Of a stretch of DNA of 64,000 nucleotides, positions 20,925 through 32,144 are shown piece after piece. Below the pieces are notes generated by a model. It was not told where the DNA came from, did no database searches, and saw only the letters and a program-made list of their open reading frames with translations. Source of the DNA: Magnaporthiopsis rhizophila (taxonomy: Eukaryota > Ascomycota > Sordariomycetes > Magnaporthales > Magnaporthaceae); the NCBI GenBank assembly GCA_003049465.1, contig PYSS01000013.1, positions 143,658 through 207,657 on the forward strand. Reading direction: 5' to 3'. The first letter of the stretch is position 1. Each line of letters begins with the position of its first letter. The position numbers and the translations under genes were made by a program.

Positions 20925-22160
20925 ATGCATGGCCTCGTGGCTGCCGTGGGCCTCGAGCTCACCAAAAGAGCCGCGGACGGCGGCGTGGCGGGCAACGTGT
21001 CGGGCTTCTGGATCTTCCTGATCGCTCTTCTGAACGTCGCCATCTTCGTGCCGCTGTCGGTCTTTGTAAGCAACTACCTATCTCTCTCTCTCTCTCTCCC
21101 TCAACCAAGCAGATGACGGCTGCTGACGGCAAACGCAACGCATCGACAGGTCCTGTACACGTTCGGCGGTGTCCTCCCGACGCTGGCCATGATCGAGGAC
21201 CCGCACGCGAGCTCAAGATACGTCGAACTCTCCCCCTCGCTCGACGACGACGAAGAAGACGACGAACACGCTGAGTTCGAGAACGCCGGCGGCCGCAACA
21301 ACAAACCACGCACCAACGGGGCCCAGGAATCCCCTTCGTCCACCCCCGATGAAGGCGTCGTGATCACGTCGAGCGTGCGCGCCACGCTGCGTCAGCTGTA
21401 CCGGCTGGGCGGCTGGCGCGCCTTGTTCCGGGGTCTGTTCTGCGCCTGGGTCGTGTCGGTCGCCACGGCCATGGTGGGCGCACTGGTCAGCACCGTGCCC
21501 TTCGTCCCTTTCCTCGTCGGCACCTTGGTCGCCAACCTGGCGCTTGTGCAGCTGCACACGGCCTGGGTGCACATCGTCGTGTCTACGCGGCCCGTCTCGC
21601 TCGCCTTCTGGCGCCGCATGCCCGCCTTCCGCCGCACCTTTGACGCCACAAAGTACGTCGTGCTGGTGCAGTGGCTCGCCACCACCCTGACGCAGTACCT
21701 GCCCTTTGGCGTCGCCTGGCTCGTCGGCGTGCCCCAGGCCGCCCTGAACCTGTACAACCCCAACCCGACCGACGACGACTCGGAGCCCAACGGCGGCGGT
21801 CAGCTGCAGCCCATCTCGGCCTGGAAGCACGTCGCCATCCTGGCCACCGTCATCGTCTGCATCCTCTTCATCCAGGTCCCCGCCGCCGTCGCGCTCGTGC
21901 GCGTCCAGGCCAGCATCCTGCCGCCCGAGGAGGACACGGTCGTGCCGTTCGACCGCTCCTTTGGCGGCACCGTCGAGCCCGCCGTCATCAACGGCAGCGC
22001 CTCCGTCTCCATCCCCAACGCCCTGCGCACCTTTTCGCGCGACAGCTGGGTCCGGCTCTACAAGCTCATGGCCAAGGTCATCGCCCTGACTTTTGCCCTC
22101 TTCATGCTGATCGCCGCCATTATCGTGCCCCAGACGGTGCTCATCTCTCGCAGCCGTTGA
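20925..22160 (+). CDS. Conserved fungal multi-pass membrane protein
   Basis: Exon 1 is 20925-21065 and exon 2 is 21150-22160; the 84-bp intron (GTAAGC...GACAG) lies inside the first membrane segment, giving FWIFLIALLNVAIFVPLSVF joined to VLYTFGG. The product is 383 residues. An acidic loop follows (DDDEEDDEHAEFE), then ITSSVRATLRQLYRLGGWRALFRG, membrane spans around AWVVSVATAMVGALVSTVPF and VPFLVGTLVANLALVQL, an Arg-rich loop (FWRRMPAFRRTF), and further spans near YLPFGVAWLVGVPQA, VAILATVIVCILFIQVPAAV and the C-terminal IALTFALFMLIAAIIVP. Homologues in other ascomycetes are often labelled ubiquitin carrier protein without visible basis; no E2 fold or active-site cysteine is present here. Function unknown. 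Confidence 0.85.
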
Positions 22161-23314
22161 GAACGAAAAACAAACCAAACCATTCCTTCCCATGCACGAA
22201 AACAGGGGCATGCCGATACGTCGGGCGTATCCATCCGTCCTCTTGTTTCGCATGCCTGCTGGGTACATAGGTATCTAGGTAGCTGCTACCTGTAAACTGA
22301 CGCTGTTGGGCATTGGGTTCGCAAATATTTTGACTTGTTGAGAGAGACAGAGAGCTACGGTTGTTTGTTTCGTCGTTCTTCTTTTTTGGTTTCGTGAGCA
22401 ACTGGGCGGCGTTGAGGTTTTTGTGGGCTCCGGTAGCAGACAGGGATACATAAGACGGGAGAAGCGGGAGTGGGCGAGTGGTTACCGGTCGATTGGGTAT
22501 TTACCGGACTCGTCCGAACATCTGCCAAAGAATATAGAAATAAACAGCAACATTGTCTCGTCCCGTCTATCGTGACTGGCAAAGACAGTCAAGGGTGTAT
22601 ACATGTTCGAGAAAGCAAGTGTGTGTATATGCGGATGGTCGAGTTCAGGCATCTAGCTGCCTCTGGATTTGTGCCTTCAAGGCATATATCTACCTCGGTT
22701 GCTGTCTTGCCTTCCCAGCCCGCAGAAGAAGAAAAAAATCCCACATTTGCGCCACCCACACAACCAAAAGAGAAAAAAAAAAAAAAAGGCATCACCGCAT
22801 GACAAAGGCACTTGCCTCTATCCCTTTATACGCCTATTTCCTATGACATTGGGATGGTATGCTGATTAGCCAGTAGATGCTGCCGAATGCCAGACACAAG
22901 GAAACCAAATCCGTCGTCCTGGAACCCGGTGATGCACGCACGCACCGTCGGCCTTATCGTCCGCGTAAATAACAGATGATCCGAAGCTTGTGTCATGAAG
23001 AGGTCATACACGAAGGGAAATCAGGTGGATGAAAAAAAAGTGAGATATCACAAAAGGGTAAAAGGAACAAAGAAAAACAAAACATTTGGCAACCGTATCC
23101 ATCTCCTCTGCTGCGTCTAGGGGAAGATTGCTGACATGGACTCTTTCAAACTCTAGGGCTCGTAAACAAACAGGTCTTCTTGATCCTCAAGATGGGCTCC
23201 ATATATCAACCAAAAGGATAGAGATGCATAATCTTCGTCATCATGTTAGTTATGGCGGAGTCGGGCCAGACGGACACCGCCGGAACAGCTTGCCGTCCAC
23301 GGCTGGGCCTGCAT
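22161..23314. other. Convergent 3' spacer
   Basis: 3' flanks of the membrane protein (+) and kinesin (-). It has A/G-rich low complexity including A runs near 22774-22788. Some translations continue for up to about 110 residues but show no motif. Confidence 0.5.
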
Positions 23315-26300
23315 CTATGACTTGTTGAAAAACCACTACATAAGAGAAGGATTCTTGGTTAGTTTTTGTTCTGTTTCATTCGCATCGCCGGGGTGCCACA
23401 GGGTTGGGCGGGACCAGATCTCCTACGTACACTTGACCTCTTGTTGTCGCTGGATGTCTGAAGACTATTGATAACGGGGTTGGTCGCCGTGTCGGCGCCG
23501 CCGCCGCCGCGCAGAGGCTTGGCAATGCGGCTGCCAGCATTGGCAAAACTGAAGCCTCCGAGGCCAGTTGGCGAGCCGAGGCCGCGGGTGCTGCCGGCCT
23601 TTGCCGCCTCGAGTCGCTCCTTGACCGCGGCCAGCTGGAGCTCGAACCTGAGAGGAAGAAGAGCAACCGGTTAGCGTACATACGTTACGTGGGATGATTG
23701 GCAATGGGGTTGAAATAGGGATAGTCGTACTTGTGGTTCGCCTGAGCCATCTTCTCCTGGCCGTCCTGGAGAAGGCTCTCAAGACTCTGGATGCGCTCAT
23801 TGCGGGCAATAAGCTTGCGCTCCGCAATGGCCACCTCCTTCTTGAGGCTCGAGTTTTGCTCGACCAGCTGGCGCTGCACGTGCGTGAGCTGCTCGAGGTT
23901 ACGCTCCAGGAACGCCATCTTCTTCTGCTGCGCCCGGTTGTTGCTGGACCGGAGTACGTTGTTGTACTGCTCGCGGGTCTCGTCGAGCGAGATCTCGAGC
24001 TCCACCACGCGTTCGCAGCGGTTCTGCAGGTCGCGCATCAGGCTCTTCTTCATCACATCAAACTCGGCCATCTGCTGCGCCACCGACTTTCCGTTGACAG
24101 CAGGTGCGCTCGCGTTCGCGCCCGCAGTGCCGTTGGCGCCGGCGGCAGCGGCCACCTTGGACTGGCGCTGGAGATCCTCGATCAAGACCTTCATCCGCTC
24201 CGCCTCGGCTCCCTTTTGTGCGATCTCGGCCTTGAGCTGCTCGACAAGCTCCGCCTGTGCGCCCTGCCTGTCTTCGAACGCCTTGGCCAGCCGCCCGCGC
24301 AGCTCCTCCACGTCGGCCTCGCCCAGGTTGCGCGAAAGGAGATCTTCATACTCCTGCTGGAGGGCCTCTAGCCTCGCCTCCAGCTCGACCCTGCGCCGCG
24401 CCTCCGATCCGCTAGAGGCGCTGCTGTACAGCGAGAGCTCAGCCTGCCGAACGATTCCTTGAGTCTCCGTCAGCTTAGACTGCAGCTGCTTAAGCTCGTC
24501 CGGAGGGATGGGGTCGCCTGAATTGCTCAGTTCCAGGAGGCCCTCGAGTTGCTTGATAGCATCCGCAATGGACTTTTCGTTTTCGCTGAAAACGTCAGCA
24601 CCCAGGTCGAAACCAGCCATCATCTTGGCCATTTTCTCAGCCTTCTTCTTCTCCTTTTCGTCAAGCACCGCCGTGGTCTCCTTGGCGCTCATCTTGACGT
24701 CCAGGAGCTGCTGCTTGAGCTCGTCGAGCTCTGTCGTGAGCTCAGTGTTGGCTTCCTTTAGCGCATCCATGGTGATCTGGGCCTCCTTTCCTTCGAACGT
24801 GAGACGCTCGAACTGCATCTTGAGTTCGTTCGCCTCGCTCAGTAGCCTCTCATTGTCCTTGCCCAGCTTGCCGTCGTGCTCCTTGAGGATCGTGAGCTCC
24901 TCCTTGGCTTCGCGCCACTGCCGTTCGGCTGTCGCCGCAGCCGACTCCTTCTCCGCCAGCTGATCTTGCAGTTCATTCTCCCGCCGCAAGAATTCCTCAC
25001 GCTCGTCTTTTTCGAGCGGAATCGAGGGTGTTGCTGAACGTTCGGCCACCGGGGTTTCCGCCCTTGTTTCGGGCAGCAGCCTGGAAGGCGTCGAAGGTCG
25101 TGGAGGCAGGGCCCCCTTGGCGGACGGAGCACCATCTGACCCCCTTGGCGGGACCCATTTTTCCCTCGGGACGGTCTCTCCAGAGCGCCAGATGGTAACC
25201 TCCCCTTCGAGACTAGCGCAGTAGTTCTCAAATGATGTGATGGTGGTCTTGGCTTTCCCGAGCTGCATCTTGAGCTCGGCGGGGCTGAGCTCGGCATTGA
25301 CCTTCGCTTTGTTCTTGATCGACTTGGCGCGCATACCGAATCGCAGCGTGCTGAGCGTCTCGGCATCGTTGTATGAGCTGGGGGAACAGTTGATGATCAG
25401 GGTGGTCCGACTGTTACCACCAAGCGACTCTTGCAGGATACGGGTGAGCTTCGAGTCTCGGTACGGGATGTACGAGGATTTTCCGTCCGTCAGGTTGTTA
25501 ATAACCATGCCGAGGGCACTCAGAGACTTATTGATCTTCTTGGCCTCCTCCAAGGTCTGTCCACTGGCACCGGTCTTGCCGACCTTTTCGCTACCAGCCA
25601 GATCGACCAGGAAGAGCTGGCCACTCTTTGCGGAGCCGGTCTCGACGTTCTTCTGCGTGATGGTGACAACAAATATGGAGTGCGATCGCGAAGACTCCTG
25701 GTTCATGTTGGTGGCCGCCACCGTCCTTGCGTTGCCTCCCCGCCTCATGACTTCGAAAACCTCCTGAACACTGGAGACGTATATCTCCAGGAGACCCTTG
25801 ACGTAAACACCACGGTTCTTCTCCTCGTGGATGGGGAGGTTGTCGTTTTGCGGGGCTAGCAGATCGCGGATGCGCTCCATGTAGATCTCCATGTAGCTGA
25901 CGCGCACGGTATACTCGATGGTGCCGGGGCTGGACATGATACTAGCGAAGATCTGCTCGACAATGCGCGGGATGACACCACGGTTATCGTCGTCTATGCT
26001 GCTGCCCATCATGGTGTAGGACTTGCCGGCACCGGTCTGGCCATAGGCAAAGACGGTTCCATTGTAGCCGTTCAGGATATCGTCCACGGTCGGCTTGATG
26101 GAGAAATCGAAAATGTCGGACTGCTTGCAGTTCATATCAAAGACTCGGTCGAACGTGAAGGTGCCCTGGACCTCCTTGGACTATACACGGGAGCGATTCC
26201 ATGTCAGCGTCTCGTTCTCTCTCAGCCCCTCCCTCGAGCTGCTCACCACCGGGTGTAGGCAGCAAGGGCGACGGCAGGCCGCAGGATGGGAAGGAGAACA

Positions 26301-26455
26301 GGGGGAGCGGGGCAGGGTGCGCGGAAGAGACGCACGTCGATGGTACAGGTGTCATCGCCGCTGAACCTGACGATGGGCTGGCCGCCCGATTCGTTTTCGA
26401 CCCGGTTCTGGGGCCGGAACCGGGCGACGACCTTGATGCTGTTGGCCGAAGACAT
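23315..26455 (-). CDS. Conventional kinesin (kinesin-1) heavy chain
   Basis: Exons 26455-26336, 26180-23731, 23647-23431 and 23335-23315; introns of 155, 83 and 95 bp. The product is 935 residues, close to other filamentous-fungal kinesin-1 chains. The motor has FRPQNRVE, the P-loop GQTGAGKS (residues 87-94), switch I NQESSRSH, switch II DLAGSE, and the neck-linker area KSIKNKAKVN. Long coiled-coil stalk segments follow (about 400-860). The tail has FELQLAAVKERLEAAKAGS, then SRIAKPLRGGGG containing the IAK autoinhibitory motif, and ends WFFNKS. It is a plus-end-directed microtubule motor for hyphal tip transport of organelles and vesicles. The last exon is only 21 nt, supported by branch site AACTAAC, acceptor TATGTAG and the WFF ending found in fungal kinesins. 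Reading through the last intron would instead give a 23-residue unrelated tail. Confidence 0.95.
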
Positions 26456-28016
26456 GGCGCCACCTTCTGGATGCTGGAGGCGTATGCTAGGGCCGGGTTA
26501 TCATCAAGAGTGAACGGGGCAGCCGAGCTGGCGGCGGTCGGTGTCGGCGGGCGTGGTGGTGGAGAGCGAGCGGACGAGCGAAGGGGCGGGAAGCAATGCG
26601 GTTTTGCGGGCTGAGCGAAGGGCGGTGGGTGGGCGGGCAGCCGTCGCCGGGTTTGCGACCGACTCAAGCAAATCAAATTGGAAAAGAAAAAACAAAGTTG
26701 GGCAACAAAAACAAGAGCGGCGCGCCCCAGTGGCGGGGACTAACTGCGCTGGCCTGCCGGAATCGCGGTGCGCGTCCGGGACAGCAGTCGGCTGACGCAG
26801 TGGTGTCTCTGGTCGCCTGTGGTGGGATGTTTGGGGTATTTTTTGGGGGGCTTGCTGATGACGCGCCAGGAATGTTCGCGTGTTGGGATAAGTTATGCGT
26901 CGCCTTCATAGGCGACCACCCTGAGGCAGTTTGTCACACTGCTGAATTGCCAGGCGGGGCCCGAGGCCGTGGTAGGCATTGAGCCGCCCCAGCCCATTCA
27001 TGCCCCTCGAGCGGCTGCGCCTGTACCGCACGACAGCCCCACCAGGTGCCCCTAAGACGTGCGTAACCTTTATGGAGGATCGAGCTTGGACGCCGACAAC
27101 TCCCGTCAACAAACGGAGTATTTGGCTACTTGTTTCGGAGACAGGATTCCATGTGACGGCTCTCAAAAGGACAGACGTCACTTCAAATGACTGACAGGCG
27201 ATAAGGGCCGTTAACGTCCAGTCATGTGTTGCCAGAGCAACTTTTCACATGACGGGCAGAGGAACAAGATTCAGGGGTGAGTACTTCAAAACGGCTATTC
27301 CTTGCCCTTGGGCTTTTTTTTGGAGGACGAGACTCTCGCTCGGAGCGGCTGGCGGGTCAGGGAAAAATGGCCCGAGACATTGGCAAGGGACACTGCACCC
27401 AATCATTGGGAACACCATGCCAACACCTGGGAAAGGGGGGTTGTACTATGACTCCAATTCCCATATCTCGGCACTCAACGATATGTGGTCGCATTTAACG
27501 CGCACGTCCCACGCACGGCTTCGTATCCCACCGAACCCCAGCCAAAGGCTTTGAAAGCTCTTAGCCTGACGGCAGTGCGTTCCAGCTAGCACTAGTTGCA
27601 TCAGGACAGCGTATGTAAGTTGGTAGGTGGGTATAAACTTGGGAATATCGACAACAGAAAAGCGCTTTCTTTAGTTTGGTATGGAATCGCAAGAAGAAAG
27701 GAAGAAAATACACCAGCTGAAACGCCGAAACGCCTGACCCTGAGATGTACGAGAGAGTTCATAATGCCAAGAAAAAAAAGAAAAAATAGAGACCAGGGCA
27801 AGAGAAGAGGAGAAGATGCCCCAGCAGAGCACAGCCGAGAGCAGCCTCACCCGCCTAGGGTAAAGCATGCATCCGCCAACCATGCCCGCAACAGCACTCG
27901 GCAGCAGCCGATCACTGTCAAGTACCAAAGGTAGCCGTATTCATGCCGGATGTGTACGTGTGCGGGGTCTTGTCCAAGCCCGGACAGGAGCCTTCTCTCG
28001 ACACCTGCAAGAGCCC
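26456..28016. other. Kinesin promoter region and UBC2 3' flank
   Basis: 1.56 kb without a recognised gene. The part next to the kinesin start is GC-rich; the part from about 27600 is A/G-rich. No RNA gene was found by eye. Confidence 0.5.
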
Positions 28017-28733
28017 TCACTCATCACCCTCCCAGCTCTTCTCCACAGTCTCCCGAACCCTCTTGTAGTACTCCTTGCGGTTGTCTTTGTACAGGTTCGA
28101 GGCTTCGACGTTGGCAGGTGAACCGGTGTTTGGATCGTTGAGCAAACTGCAACAAGTGTGCGACAGATGTAGGTCAGTGATATGAAGATAAGATAAGCTG
28201 CCCTGAAACCCCCCGATAGTGCCGCACCTTTGGATGCTCGTCAAGACTGCGGCGACGTCGTACGTCGGGCTCCATCGGTTTTGCAATATGTCCAGGCAGA
28301 GCTCGCCCGTGGCGTAGACGTTGGGGTGGAACATCTGGCTGATGAATTTGACCGACGGTGGTTTATTGGGATACTGCTCCTCGAAGTGCATCACCAGGCG
28401 GAACGTTCCGTCCTCGAAGGGGGTGTCTGCAGGGCCGATGATCACAGCGTTCCTGGCAGCGAGTGCGTCGTCGTCAACGTGGGGTGCCTTATCGCGCCGA
28501 GGGTCCGATGCCGGTTCTTCTTCTGCCTACCATGTCATCACATTGTCGGGAACAGGAGATGCGGAAACGCCAGCGGGAGGGTCTGTTTGCATGCGCTGGA
28601 GACGGAGGATGGTGTTAGATCATCATCACTGCCTCCAGAAAACGTTCCTGAAGATCCCCTCATGGTCCAGGGAAACGGGTTGTGTGGTCACCTTGAAGTC
28701 ACGCATCAGGCGGCGTCGGGCGGCGGTGGACAT
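28017..28733 (-). CDS. UBC2: Ubiquitin-conjugating enzyme E2, RAD6/UBC2 type
   Basis: Exons 28733-28692, 28595-28531, 28452-28228 and 28146-28017; introns of 96, 78 and 81 bp. The product is 153 residues. It starts MSTAARRRLMRDFKRMQTDPP, continues VMTWNAVIIGPADTPFEDG, YPNKPPSVKF and HPNVYATGELCLDILQ, with the catalytic cysteine at residue 88 exactly as in Rad6, then RWSPTYDVAAVLTSIQSLL and the short C-terminal tail ending EGDE. It transfers ubiquitin to histone H2B (with Bre1), PCNA (with Rad18) and N-end-rule substrates, so it acts in DNA repair and chromatin. All intron phases agree with family continuity. It is divergent from the thiolase gene. Confidence 0.96.
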
Positions 28734-30127
28734 TTTGATCGGGCTGCTTTCCTGCTTTCGTTTCGTTTTCGCTTCCTGGCTTGCGGAGGGCAGTCGCGGG
28801 GTCAAATCGTCGTCGGGTGTGATGGGAGAATGTGCAGAACGGTAGGCGGCAGAGTAGATTACTGGCTTGGTGGTTGAAAATAGCACTTTATATGGGGGGC
28901 CTGGTTGGTTTGAGCGTGTGCTCATTGACACAAACGGGCCGGAAAGTCTGCATTGGTAAGGCGGCGATGCGGCGGTGGAGGTCGCAAGTCGGAGTTAAAG
29001 GACCGCTGGACCCAGGCGGCGGTGCACGTGACGCAGCATTTAGGGCGGCAATCATTGGTCGGTTGACTGCGACTTTTCGACCAGGCAGGCAGGCCTTCCC
29101 GATCTGGATGCTTGGACTCCCTTGTCCTAATCGCCAAGCAGGCCGCCACCAGGGTGTCACAATTGGAAATCACGTAGCCCAAAAATGAAACGAGAGTTGG
29201 CACCACCACGCAAAAAAAAAAAAAAAAAAAAAAAGAGCTTCAACTCTCATTTAATTTTTAGGCATCGTGGAAATGAAGCTGTTCCGCCCAATCCTCCCGA
29301 GCTTCATTCACACCCACGTGACACCCTCCCGAATCCAACTCTCAGCCGAAAAGCTCCCATGCAATTTGGGAAAGGCCATGACAGTCGACGTGCCACATCC
29401 AGCATTGAGTGAACCGCCTCGAGGCGTCCCTGTATCTGAGATGAAGGCTCCCGAAACGCATGGCTTGGTTCGACTTGATCGCTCTCCAGCAACAGCTGAG
29501 AAACAAACCTCCGTCTCAAGGGCAGTCTCCCTACGCCATGAGCGCGCTGCCCCATCTAGCCTTCAACCAACCTAGGATTCCGAGCTCGAACCCGATGGCT
29601 ACCTGGAGAGCTGATTTCTGCCTATTTTTTTAAGCCGCTCGACGACGTCTGGCTTCGTGCTGGTGTTGTCTCACACTCGTCTTTTCTAGGCGTTTTCCGA
29701 TGCTGCCTGGCAAGGATCTTCGCGCAGCAGCCGTGCCAAGCGAAGATTAAAATATTTCAAAGACTGGTAACCCTGGTAACCTTACTCCGAAGACTTGTCC
29801 GAGACGGAACGTCTGTCACATTCCGAAGAGTCAAGCTCTTTCTTAGCCCCTGCGGCGAGGCGGGATCCGACGCGCCCGGCGGTGGGGGCCTTGAACCGCC
29901 TAGAGGGGCAATGGGCTCGGCTAGTGGCGGGTCGAATTCAGGTGGCGGCATGGTGGAAGCCGACCCGAGGTCACAAGCCAGACAGGAACCCTCGGAACTC
30001 TTTCGGGCTTACAGCAGTGCAATAAACTTGATTGCTCCTCATACTCTTCCAAGATATTGTCCAAAAGGTGTTTTTTGCTCTGTTATAGATCGTCTTTCTG
30101 CCGCCCATTCAGATTCACACACATAAC
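28734..30127. promoter_or_regulatory. Divergent promoter, UBC2 / acetyl-CoA acetyltransferase
   Basis: 1.4 kb between opposite starts. It contains a 23-nt A run at 29212-29234 and a CACGTG at about 29315. No gene is recognised. Confidence 0.5.
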
Positions 30128-31560
30128 ATGATCCGCCAGTGCTCGCGGCCGGTTTCCATAGCCGGCTCGGCCCTTTCGGCTACGGCCCGAAGGAGCGTCC
30201 AAAGTCGTCTCTTCAGTGCGCGAGCCGCATTGCAACAAGAAGTCCGCGACGCCTACATTCTCAGTGCCTCGAGGACCCCCACAGCCAAGGTACGGCGCTC
30301 CAGCTCTGTCAAGATACGGTACACAAACACTAACAATCGCAGTTCAATGGATCCTTCACCACCGTCCCCGCACCGAAACTCGCCGCCGTCGCCATAAAAT
30401 CTGCGCTCGAAAAGTCCAAGGTGCCCGTCTCCAAGATCAGTGATGTGTACATGGGCAACGTACTGCAGGGCTCCGTCGGCCAGGCGCCGGCGCGACAAGC
30501 TGCCATATTCGCCGGCCTCCCCTCTTCGGTGGAGGCGACGACGATCAACAAGGTGTGCGCCTCGGGGCTCAAGTCGGTCGTCCTGGCGGCGCAGAACATC
30601 CAGCTCGGCTTGGCCGAAGCGCAGATCGCCGGCGGCATGGAGAACATGTCACGGGTGCCCTACTACCTGCCACGGAGCAGCAGCCTGCCCGCCTTCGGCC
30701 ACGTGCAGCTCGAGGACGGCCTGATCAAGGACGGACTGACCGACGTCTACGACCAATTCCACATGGGCAACTGCGCCGAGAAGACGGCCAAGAAGTACGG
30801 CATCACGAGGGAGATGCAGGATGAATACGCAATCCGGTCCTACGAGCGGGCGCAGGCCGCCTGGAAGTCCAAAGCCTTTGCCGACGAGATTGTGCCCGTC
30901 ACGGTGTCGTCGAGGAAGGGCGACAAGGTCATCGACACGGACGAGGGCTATCTGGACGTCAAGCTCGACAAGGTGCCGACCCTGAGGCCTGCGTTTGTCC
31001 GGGACGGCACCGGGACCGTCACGGCCGCCAACTCCTCGACGCTCAACGACGGCGCGAGCGCCCTGGTTCTCGGCAGTAAGGCCATCGCGCAGGAATTCGG
31101 AACCGGCTCCCGGGTGCTGGCAAGAATCTGCGGCTCGGCCGATGCCGCCATCGACCCGGTTGATTTCCCCGTGGCCCCGTCCGAGGCGGTGCCGATCGCC
31201 CTGAAGCGCGCGGGGATCACCAAGGACCAGGTGGCCGTGTGGGAATTCAACGAGGCGTTTGCCGCCGTGATCAAGGCGAATGAGAAGGTAAGAGGCCCCT
31301 CGGCTTAGCTAGACTTGTTTCCGTTGCTCATGGGCTAACGTGGATTCTTCCCTATCGGACAGATCCTCGGCCTGGAGAATGCGCGCGTGAACCCTCTGGG
31401 AGGCGCCATCTCCCTTGGTCACGCTCTAGGCAGCTCTGGGTCGCGCATTCTCGTGACGCTTCTGCACCAGCTCAAACCCGGCGAGTACGGCGTAGCAGCC
31501 ATTTGTAACGGAGGGGGAGCGGCGACGGCCATGGTGGTGCAGAGGATCGAATCGGTATAG
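30128..31560 (+). CDS. Acetyl-CoA C-acetyltransferase (thiolase II), mitochondrial
   Basis: Exons 30128-30289, 30343-31287 and 31363-31560; introns of 53 bp (branch CACTAAC) and 75 bp. The product is 434 residues. The first 35 residues are Arg/Ser/Ala-rich without acids (RQCSRPVSIAG, ARRSVQSRLFSARAA), a typical mitochondrial presequence. Thiolase marks: NKVCASGLKSV with nucleophile Cys126, GGMENMS, the loop YDQFHMGNCAEKTAKKYGI, NSSTLNDGASALVL, WEFNEAFAAV, GGAISLGHALGSSGSRI (His389) and AAICNGGGAATAM (Cys417). It interconverts two acetyl-CoA and acetoacetyl-CoA, in ketone and branched amino acid catabolism and as the entry step for sterol precursors. The presequence favours the mitochondrial (ERG10A-like) form over the cytosolic one. 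Confidence 0.95.
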
Positions 31561-32144
31561 GATAGCAACTGTTGATCCCGAAACAGGCGGGCACTCGAAT
31601 CGACAGGCTCCAGCTCAATGCTATACCACTGCTATGTGCAATTTTTTTGGTTAGTAGACTGTTGGTCGCTTAAAGGGCTTCATTGTAGAATACCATATGT
31701 CAGGCAGGGGATAAAAGCGTTTGGTGTTTTTCGTCGCATCTTCTCACGCTGCCAGCCCACTGCAGTGGGCCGCGACCCACATGGATCGTGCGCCAACAAT
31801 CGTCCCGTGCCGCAACAATAGCAACCACAATTCAATTTCGACACTTGAATAGAGCTGGGATGGAAGCGCTTTTATATAGGTCTTTTCCCAGAAAAGGAAC
31901 TGACCTGCCTCTCATGTGCGCGCCTCGGTTTCTAGTGTCATAATTTCTCTCGGCTTCTCCAACCAGCTGAGCCGAGCCCGTCTTGAAGGAACGCGTCTGC
32001 AGAGTGTCAGCCAATTTTGATTTTACAGTCCTCACCGAGTCGCATCCCAAGTTGCGACCTCTCAGGCGGGTGGACAGGCAGGCTTCAAGTGCTACAAACC
32101 TCATATCCAAGTCCATTCCTGCTCGAAATAAGGCACGGGATAGT
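31561..32144. other. Spacer between thiolase and CSN12
   Basis: 584 bp, no gene. The frame upstream of the CSN12 start is open from 31983 but lacks conserved sequence, so ATG 32145 was preferred. Confidence 0.5.

Noticed and set aside
21213..22268. 351-residue open frame on the minus strand
   Set aside because: Mirror of the membrane-protein exon; Asp/Gly/His-rich nonsense composition.
29560..29610. Possible tRNA T-arm (GGGTTCGAG on the minus strand)
   Set aside because: Stem does not pair and no D-arm or anticodon arm is found at the right distance.
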